From the NCBI RefSeq assembly GCF_021021555.1, contig NZ_JAINWA010000001.1, positions 992,001 through 1,056,000 on the forward strand: a DNA stretch of 64,000 nucleotides, read 5' to 3'. The notes below the pieces were generated by a model. It was not told the DNA's origin. It made no database searches and worked only from the letters and a program-made list of their open reading frames with translations. Source of the DNA: Teretinema zuelzerae (GTDB taxonomy: Bacteria; Spirochaetota; Spirochaetia; Treponematales; Treponemataceae). Below, in pieces: positions 59,273 through 64,000 of this stretch (within the stretch, counting starts at the first letter, position 1; each line of letters starts with the position of its first letter). A program made the position numbers and the translations under genes.

Positions 59273-62203
59273 TCACGCGAACTCGACGCTGAGCGTATGC
59301 GATCCCGGAGAAAGGGGGAGCGCGATTACGTTGCCTTCGAGAGCCCGGCCGTCGAACGAGACGGAGAGAGGCGAATCCTTCGCGCGACGGAAACCGGCCG
59401 GCTTCGAGTAGCGGATATCGAGCACGGCATCTCCCATCGTCAATTTCAATTCAGCCCTATTTTCATCTGCCCGCAGAACGGGGTCCATGACCAAGCCCTT
59501 GCCGGAAAGCTCGATGCCGTAGGCCTTGAGCAGGGCCAGAATGAACCAGGTCGAGGTACCGCTCAGCAGGGGACCGATGTTTTCGCCGGTCTCGCTGTTG
59601 TTGTACTGGGTGCAAAACCGCGGATTTCCCGCCAGCACGAAGGGATCGGCCATGGAGCGGCCGGGATAGACGAGGTCGATCATGGTCCAGGCTTCCTCGG
59701 CCAGATTCCGCGCGAGCTCCGCGTCGGACACGCTTTTAGCCGCGTCCAGCATCGCGGAAACGGCCATCATGCTTGCGTGCTTGAACACCGCCCCGTTTTC
59801 GCGGTCGCCGGGGAAATACTCGGCGCTCGCCGCGTCCGGCACGACCCGGCTCAGATCGTTCGGAGAAACGAGCTTGAGTCCGTGCGGGGTTTTCAGTTTT
59901 GTGCGGACAACCTCGAGCATCGAGGCGATCTGTTTTTCGTCGGCAACACCTGAAAGAATGGACCAGGAAAAGCTGTTGAGGAAGAAGGTTCCGCCGCTGC
60001 CGTCGGTGTCGAGCCCGTCTCCGTCCGCTCCTGCGTACGCGAAGCCCGGATACTGGTTAAAGAGAAGGCGCGCGTAGGCGTTTCCCTTCCAGGCGTGGGC
60101 GCGGACGGCTTCAGCGAGCGAGCCGGCCGTGCGGGAAAGCTGTGCGGAGGCCGCCGAGTCTCCCTTCAGATCGGCAAGGGATTTGAGCTCCCGGGCGGCG
60201 ATTATCGCGAGGAAGGCGTTCATGACGCTTTCGGTGCAGTCCGAACTGTAGCGTCCTTTTTCAGCGTAGATCTTTTGTTTTTCCGGGCCGGAATCGTAGT
60301 TGCGGTCCAGGCGGAGGCAATCGTTCCAGTCGGCGCGGTCCAGGAGCGGAAGGCCGTGGCGTCCGACCGAGATTTCCGCGGAGTAGCGGACGGCGGCGAG
60401 AAGGGTTTCGAATACGGAGCGCTTCTTTCCGCCCGATCCGGCCATCTCGACCTGCTCGTCGAGGAAGGCGGCGTCTCCTGTCAAATGCACGTAGCGCCCG
60501 ACCGCCTGGTGAAGCCACAGCGCGTCGTCGGACCACTTGCCCGCCTCCTTTCCTTCCCAGAAAAAGTTATGGTTCGCGAAGCCGAACTCGTGCACCTGGG
60601 AGATCCATTCGACCAACAGCTGCTTCGCGAAGGAGCTTTTCCCCTGCGCGTGGAAATAGTACATCGACGCGAAGAGATCCTGGATCTCCCTGAAGCCGAT
60701 CTCCCGGTAGCCTTTCTGGGTTTGGCCGAAGGAGCGGGAAACGAAGGTTTGGTAGAGCACCTGAAAGGGAAGGTTGCGGCTGCAGTACGCGGAAAAATCC
60801 TTCCGCCCCGTCTCGAGCCGGAAGAACGAGGCATACTGCCTGAAGAAATCGAGAGCCGCCTGCAGGGAAGCCCTCACGGAGTCGGGTTCGCGATAGCGGT
60901 TCAGCAGCGCGTCCACTTCCTTGGCAAGCGATTCGTTTGAAAAATCGGGATTCGTCTTTTTGGAGACGAGACCGGTGAAGTTATCTACGACGATCGTCTC
61001 CCCGGGTTCAAGGACGAACTCGGCGGCGAGGGCGAAAAATCCCGGACCCTTGCGGTACAGTTCGTTCGGCAGAGACGCAAGGCCGTCGGGAGACTCGAGC
61101 GTCCCCCTTCCGACGAAGTCGTTGTAGTTAAGGCAGTATTCGTCGGGAAAGGCGTTTCCCTTCGGCGTGCGTACGACCATGCTGTGAAAGCGGAGGTCGT
61201 CCCGATCCTGCGCGGGGAAGTAGCGGGGGCTCGCCGCGCGGACCGTGCCGTCGTCGTTGAGGAGAAGGCCGCCTTCCATGATGATGTTGCTGTACAGCAC
61301 GTCTTCCTGAAGCGCCGGCGGCTTGGTCGGTCCGAACATTCCGGTGTACACGAGGCGGAGCTTACGTGTTTTCGAACTCATGTTCGCGATGCCGATCCGC
61401 TGGATCTCGACCGCGAGCGGAAGGCCAGCTTCCTGCATGGGCAAAAAGATGGTTCTCCCGATGGTGAGGCCGCAGGAGGTTTCGTAGGAAATGCGGGTAT
61501 GGTTTTGCCCGTGCACGCAGGAGCCCCGGACTACGTCGGGAGAATCGGGGTCGGCCGAGTAGAAAATCTGCGAGCCGTTTTCAGCGAGGTAAAACTGGCG
61601 GTTGCAGGGAAAGCCGTTCTCCTCCTGCCGCATGTCCCAGCGGGTCGCGAGAACCTGGGACGCGGCGTGGGAGCGGAAGCTTCCCCTGCCGAGCCGGTCC
61701 ACCACGCTTTTCGGCGTGGTCTGCAGAGGATTCGCGAAGCCCATCCGGTTTCCGAGGAGGAGGTTGACGAAGAAGTGCGGCCCCGGGGACGGGGTTTTCA
61801 GATCGATGACGTGCTCGCCCTCCGTGTTGATCGATCCTGCCCATCCGGGCACCGCGGAAAGAACCGCGAGCATTTCGGCCTTCGCCGCTTCGGGTATCGG
61901 AGAGGAGGAGACCGACGACCCGTTCGAGCGAAAGGCGGAAAGGCCGCTTTCTCCGTCGAAACAGAAGAGGCAGGAGGAGCCTTCTTCTTTCAACTGTCTG
62001 AAATACGCGCCGAACGCTTCCTTTTTCGCCAGTTCCTTCAAAACCGGAGCCTTGAAGGGAAGCCCGCAAACGCCGACGGCTGAATCGCAGCGGCTGCTCA
62101 GGAAGAGCGCGTCGGACGCGCCTTTAAAATGCGAAGAAAACAGCCCGCTTAAAAAGCTTTCAGGCTGTTTCTTTCCGGTTCTTGCCGAAATGTACTGACT
62201 CAT
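59273..62203 (-). CDS. GH94-like beta-glucan/oligosaccharide phosphorylase
   Basis: 976 aa, probably cytoplasmic. The GH94-type catalytic Asp lies in LLDRADWNDCLRL. Flanking landmarks are FREIQDLFASMYYF, WSDDALWLHQAVGRYV and TYPPYSGEY-like C-terminal region seen here as AEYFPGDRENGAVFKH and FCTQYNNSETGENIGPLLSGTSTWF. Members phosphorolyse beta-linked gluco-oligosaccharides such as cellobiose or laminaribiose. Next to a secreted beta-glucanase, a laminari- or mixed-linkage oligosaccharide is likely. Specificity and exact family (GH94 against GH149/GH161) need comparison. AAGGA precedes the ATG. Confidence 0.82.
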   Translation of the reverse strand: MSQYISARTGKKQPESFLSGLFSSHFKGASDALFLSSRCDSAVGVCGLPFKAPVLKELAKKEAFGAYFRQLKEEGSSCLFCFDGESGLSAFRSNGSSVSSSPIPEAAKAEMLAVLSAVPGWAGSINTEGEHVIDLKTPSPGPHFFVNLLLGNRMGFANPLQTTPKSVVDRLGRGSFRSHAASQVLATRWDMRQEENGFPCNRQFYLAENGSQIFYSADPDSPDVVRGSCVHGQNHTRISYETSCGLTIGRTIFLPMQEAGLPLAVEIQRIGIANMSSKTRKLRLVYTGMFGPTKPPALQEDVLYSNIIMEGGLLLNDDGTVRAASPRYFPAQDRDDLRFHSMVVRTPKGNAFPDEYCLNYNDFVGRGTLESPDGLASLPNELYRKGPGFFALAAEFVLEPGETIVVDNFTGLVSKKTNPDFSNESLAKEVDALLNRYREPDSVRASLQAALDFFRQYASFFRLETGRKDFSAYCSRNLPFQVLYQTFVSRSFGQTQKGYREIGFREIQDLFASMYYFHAQGKSSFAKQLLVEWISQVHEFGFANHNFFWEGKEAGKWSDDALWLHQAVGRYVHLTGDAAFLDEQVEMAGSGGKKRSVFETLLAAVRYSAEISVGRHGLPLLDRADWNDCLRLDRNYDSGPEKQKIYAEKGRYSSDCTESVMNAFLAIIAARELKSLADLKGDSAASAQLSRTAGSLAEAVRAHAWKGNAYARLLFNQYPGFAYAGADGDGLDTDGSGGTFFLNSFSWSILSGVADEKQIASMLEVVRTKLKTPHGLKLVSPNDLSRVVPDAASAEYFPGDRENGAVFKHASMMAVSAMLDAAKSVSDAELARNLAEEAWTMIDLVYPGRSMADPFVLAGNPRFCTQYNNSETGENIGPLLSGTSTWFILALLKAYGIELSGKGLVMDPVLRADENRAELKLTMGDAVLDIRYSKPAGFRRAKDSPLSVSFDGRALEGNVIALPLSPGSHTLSVEFA

Positions 62204-62303
62204 GACTCAATCCTTATCTTATGTATTCTACGCGATCCGGGAAGAAGCAGCGCCCCTTCCCGGAATTAAACCAAATAAGTCTACGCCGTATGCGGGCGAC
62301 GCC

Positions 62304-63083
62304 TTATTTCGGCGTGAATTTCACGTAGTCGTAATACGCGTACAGGGGGCTGGAGTACCTGAAGGGTCCGAGCCAGCTGTCGACGCCGGTTCCCGGCCAC
62401 AGGTTCACCATGATCTGCATGGGGTGGCTCGGCATGGCGGCTCCCTTGGGTGCGTTCATGCCGTTATTGTTTACGCCCCATTTCCACTTGCCGTCGACAT
62501 ACCAGTTGATGTAGCCGTTGCCGTATTCGATGGCGTATTTGTGGAAGCCGTAGGCCGAGTCGAAGCCGAGGTCAACGATCTTCTCATGGCCGCCGACTCC
62601 GTTGACGTAATAGTTGAACTGGACCTTCGTCGTGTCCTTACCGAGGATTTCCACGTCGATTTCGTCCCAGGGGCTTCCGGTGTAGAGAAAGAACGAGGTG
62701 ACGGTTCCCGAGGCTTTGGCAGCCTTCATGTTGACTTCGAAGGTTCCGTAGGAAAAGGTGTTGTTCGTGCGGTATTCTCCGCTCGAATAGGGCTTGCCGG
62801 AGCTCGCGACGTTGTCGAGCTTGAGCACGAGCTGTCCGTTCTGGAAATAACCATGATCGGCCTTGAAGCCGCAGTTGAACATGCCGCCGTTCGACCAGGT
62901 CGCCTTGTTCCAGACGCCGGTATTAAAGCTGTTCATAGGCTCCCACAGAGACCAGTTCTGAACCGCCCGTTCTACGGAATTAGGTTCTGTTTCCTCAACC
63001 GCGTCCACATTCATCCCGCACGACAAAAAAAGAGTCCCCGCGATAAGAGACGTCAACAGCAGAATCGTGAATTTCTTGTTCAT
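62304..63083 (-). CDS. GH16 endo-beta-1,3-1,4-glucanase (lichenase) lipoprotein
   Basis: 259 aa. The lipobox TLFLSC gives an outer-surface or periplasmic lipoprotein. The retaining active site WDEIDVEILGKDTTKVQFNY holds both catalytic Glu and is nearly the classical lichenase sequence. WSNGGMFNCGF, YHKYAIEY-like FHKYAIEYGNGYINWYVDG and PMQIMVNLWPGTGVDSWLG complete the fold. It should cut cereal or lichen mixed-linkage beta-glucan to oligosaccharides for the adjacent phosphorylase. GAGGAGG precedes the ATG. Confidence 0.95.
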   Translation of the reverse strand: MNKKFTILLLTSLIAGTLFLSCGMNVDAVEETEPNSVERAVQNWSLWEPMNSFNTGVWNKATWSNGGMFNCGFKADHGYFQNGQLVLKLDNVASSGKPYSSGEYRTNNTFSYGTFEVNMKAAKASGTVTSFFLYTGSPWDEIDVEILGKDTTKVQFNYYVNGVGGHEKIVDLGFDSAYGFHKYAIEYGNGYINWYVDGKWKWGVNNNGMNAPKGAAMPSHPMQIMVNLWPGTGVDSWLGPFRYSSPLYAYYDYVKFTPK

Positions 63084-63155
63084 GATTCATCCTCCTCTAC
63101 AGTCATGCTACAACCTCGGGGAGAATGCAAAAGATACCGGCGGTCGTCATTTCTC

Positions 63156-63172
63156 CAGTACTAAAAGTACTG
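63156..63172. promoter_or_regulatory. Perfect dyad upstream of the GH16 gene
   Basis: CAGTACT-AAA-AGTACTG, 17 bp, lies between the LuxR-type regulator stop and GH16, about 75 bp upstream of the glucanase start. On the plus strand it is followed by T6, so it could also act as a weak terminator. An operator for the neighbouring regulator is the more interesting reading. Confidence 0.45.
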
Positions 63173-63201
63173 CTTTTTTGCCGATCGCGCCGGGAGCCTG
63201 G

Positions 63202-64000
63202 CTACGAGGGGTCTTCTATCGACAATAAACGGTTCACGAGGGAAAGAACGTAGGCGCTGAAGCCGTAGCGGCCTCCCTGCTCGTCTTTGAGAAGCCGCAG
63301 GAGCTCTCCCTTGCCGGTGATTCCCAGCTTGTTGTAGACCTGGGTCAGGTGCCCCTTGACCGTGCTTTCCGCGATGAACAGTTTCTCCGCGATGTCCTTG
63401 ATCCGGTAGCCCTGCAGCTGCAGCTCGATTATTTCCTTCTCGCGCTTCGTAATGTTGCGGTTCGCGAAGAAATCGCTGTCCGGAAGGAGGCCGTCTCCCA
63501 GGAAGGTCAGCGGATCGAGGGCGTTCCACCGGATGCTCCGCAGATTTCCCTTGCGGTCCACGATGCCGGATATCCGCGCAACCGGAATGTAGCGCTTATG
63601 TTCCGGACAGATGAGCCTCAGCCCCGGATAGTCGAGTATCCGCTCTCGATCGAGCCGGTGAACGAGCTCGTCGACGGCGGACGCGTCGTCGGCCTCAAGG
63701 AATTTCTTCAGAGAGGTCAAGCCTCCCGCCTCTTGCAGGCAGAGGCCTTTAAGCGCGCTCGGGTTCGCGTAGGTGATCCTGAGAAGCGTGTCCGTCTCTA
63801 AAATCATGACAGGTACGGCGGCGGCGATATCGCGGTAGCGTTCCTCGCTTTCGCGCAAAGCCAGGTCCGCGGAATCCCGCTCCCTTCGGAGAGAAAGCGA
63901 TTCGAGGGCCTGAGAAATCTGGTCCCGCAGGGACTCGAACACCACCGGGTCGACTCCCGATCCTTCCAGAATAATGTAGCCGTACGACTCCCTGTTTCCG
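63202..64000 (-). CDS. PBP-PAS-LuxR one-component regulator (5' part outside window)
   Basis: At least 265 codons, open to the right edge. The first visible residues, ESYGYIILEGSGVDPVVFESLRDQISQALESLSL, look like the end of a LacI/periplasmic-binding-type sensor joined by a coiled coil to a PAS domain (ESEERYRDIAAAVPVMILETD). It ends in a LuxR HTH (ITKREKEIIELQLQGYRIKDIAEKLFIAESTVKGHLTQVYNKLGI, broken by normal variation). This domain order is common in treponemes near carbohydrate genes. It is likely to regulate GH16/GH94. The true start lies beyond the window. Confidence 0.82.
   Translation of the reverse strand, partial: GNRESYGYIILEGSGVDPVVFESLRDQISQALESLSLRRERDSADLALRESEERYRDIAAAVPVMILETDTLLRITYANPSALKGLCLQEAGGLTSLKKFLEADDASAVDELVHRLDRERILDYPGLRLICPEHKRYIPVARISGIVDRKGNLRSIRWNALDPLTFLGDGLLPDSDFFANRNITKREKEIIELQLQGYRIKDIAEKLFIAESTVKGHLTQVYNKLGITGKGELLRLLKDEQGGRYGFSAYVLSLVNRLLSIEDPS

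Noticed and set aside
1-64000. tRNA or rRNA genes
   Set aside because: No cloverleaf with a GTTCRA T-loop or rRNA-like conserved stretch was recognised on reading either strand; a covariance scan was not possible here.

Overview
The window looks like chromosomal DNA of a free-living or gut-type spirochaete close to Treponema. It is GC-rich (roughly 55-60 percent by eye) and densely packed. It carries many ABC and TRAP solute-binding proteins, YesM/YesN-type sensor systems with periplasmic sugar-binding partners, two chemoreceptors, SemiSWEET, VF530 and DUF5320 small proteins, and plant polysaccharide hydrolases (GH2, GH16, GH27, two GH51, GH94). The genus is inferred from gene content. No rRNA, tRNA, CRISPR array or transposase gene was found.

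Layout. 1-1868: trpE and the start of trpG, behind a promoter sandwiched by two related palindromes. 1921-2778: an ATP-cone/Mrr-type nuclease-fold protein. 2917-13695: a reductive pyrimidine catabolism operon running from an ABC importer through a dihydropyrimidine dehydrogenase subunit, dihydropyrimidinase and ureidopropionase-type amidase to an aminotransferase and an iron alcohol dehydrogenase. This is enough to take uracil to beta-alanine and probably 3-hydroxypropionate. 13701-14771: a flavinylated FMN-binding protein, a MITE copy and a SemiSWEET. 14910-24166: a sugar ABC transporter with a sensor kinase, a response regulator and two further sugar-binding proteins. 24232-28633: an iron alcohol dehydrogenase, a Cache chemoreceptor, a cytidylate-kinase-like protein and an acyltransferase. 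28669-30690: a response regulator/phosphatase and a frameshifted histidine kinase. 30744-35281: a TRAP-TAXI transporter operon. 35479-44028: YwlG, then arabinose/galactose-releasing glycosidases with an AraC regulator and a 26-unit intergenic minisatellite. 44078-50656: a ClC transporter, a GNAT protein, an EEP nuclease-like protein, a rhodanese, a second MITE copy, an unusual cytoplasmic chemoreceptor and thiol peroxidase. 50801-57716: a BNR-repeat protein and yejABEF. 57895-59269: a small-RNA candidate and three small proteins, one with an in-frame UGA and one behind a sigma-54 promoter. 59273-64000: a beta-glucan utilisation locus (GH94, GH16) and a partial PBP-PAS-LuxR regulator.

The most unusual signals are: (i) a chemoreceptor whose sugar-binding fold appears circularly permuted and cytoplasmic; (ii) a 110-bp MITE in two nearly identical inverted copies, each with a perfect 4-bp target duplication; (iii) a conserved Cys-rich small protein with TGA at codon 4 behind a perfect Shine-Dalgarno; (iv) at least seven promoters whose -10 lies 6-10 nt from the start codon, implying leaderless mRNAs; (v) a DPD-like enzyme with N- and C-terminal Fe-S modules but no FAD/NAD(P)H domains; (vi) the 26-unit 19/20-bp repeat.
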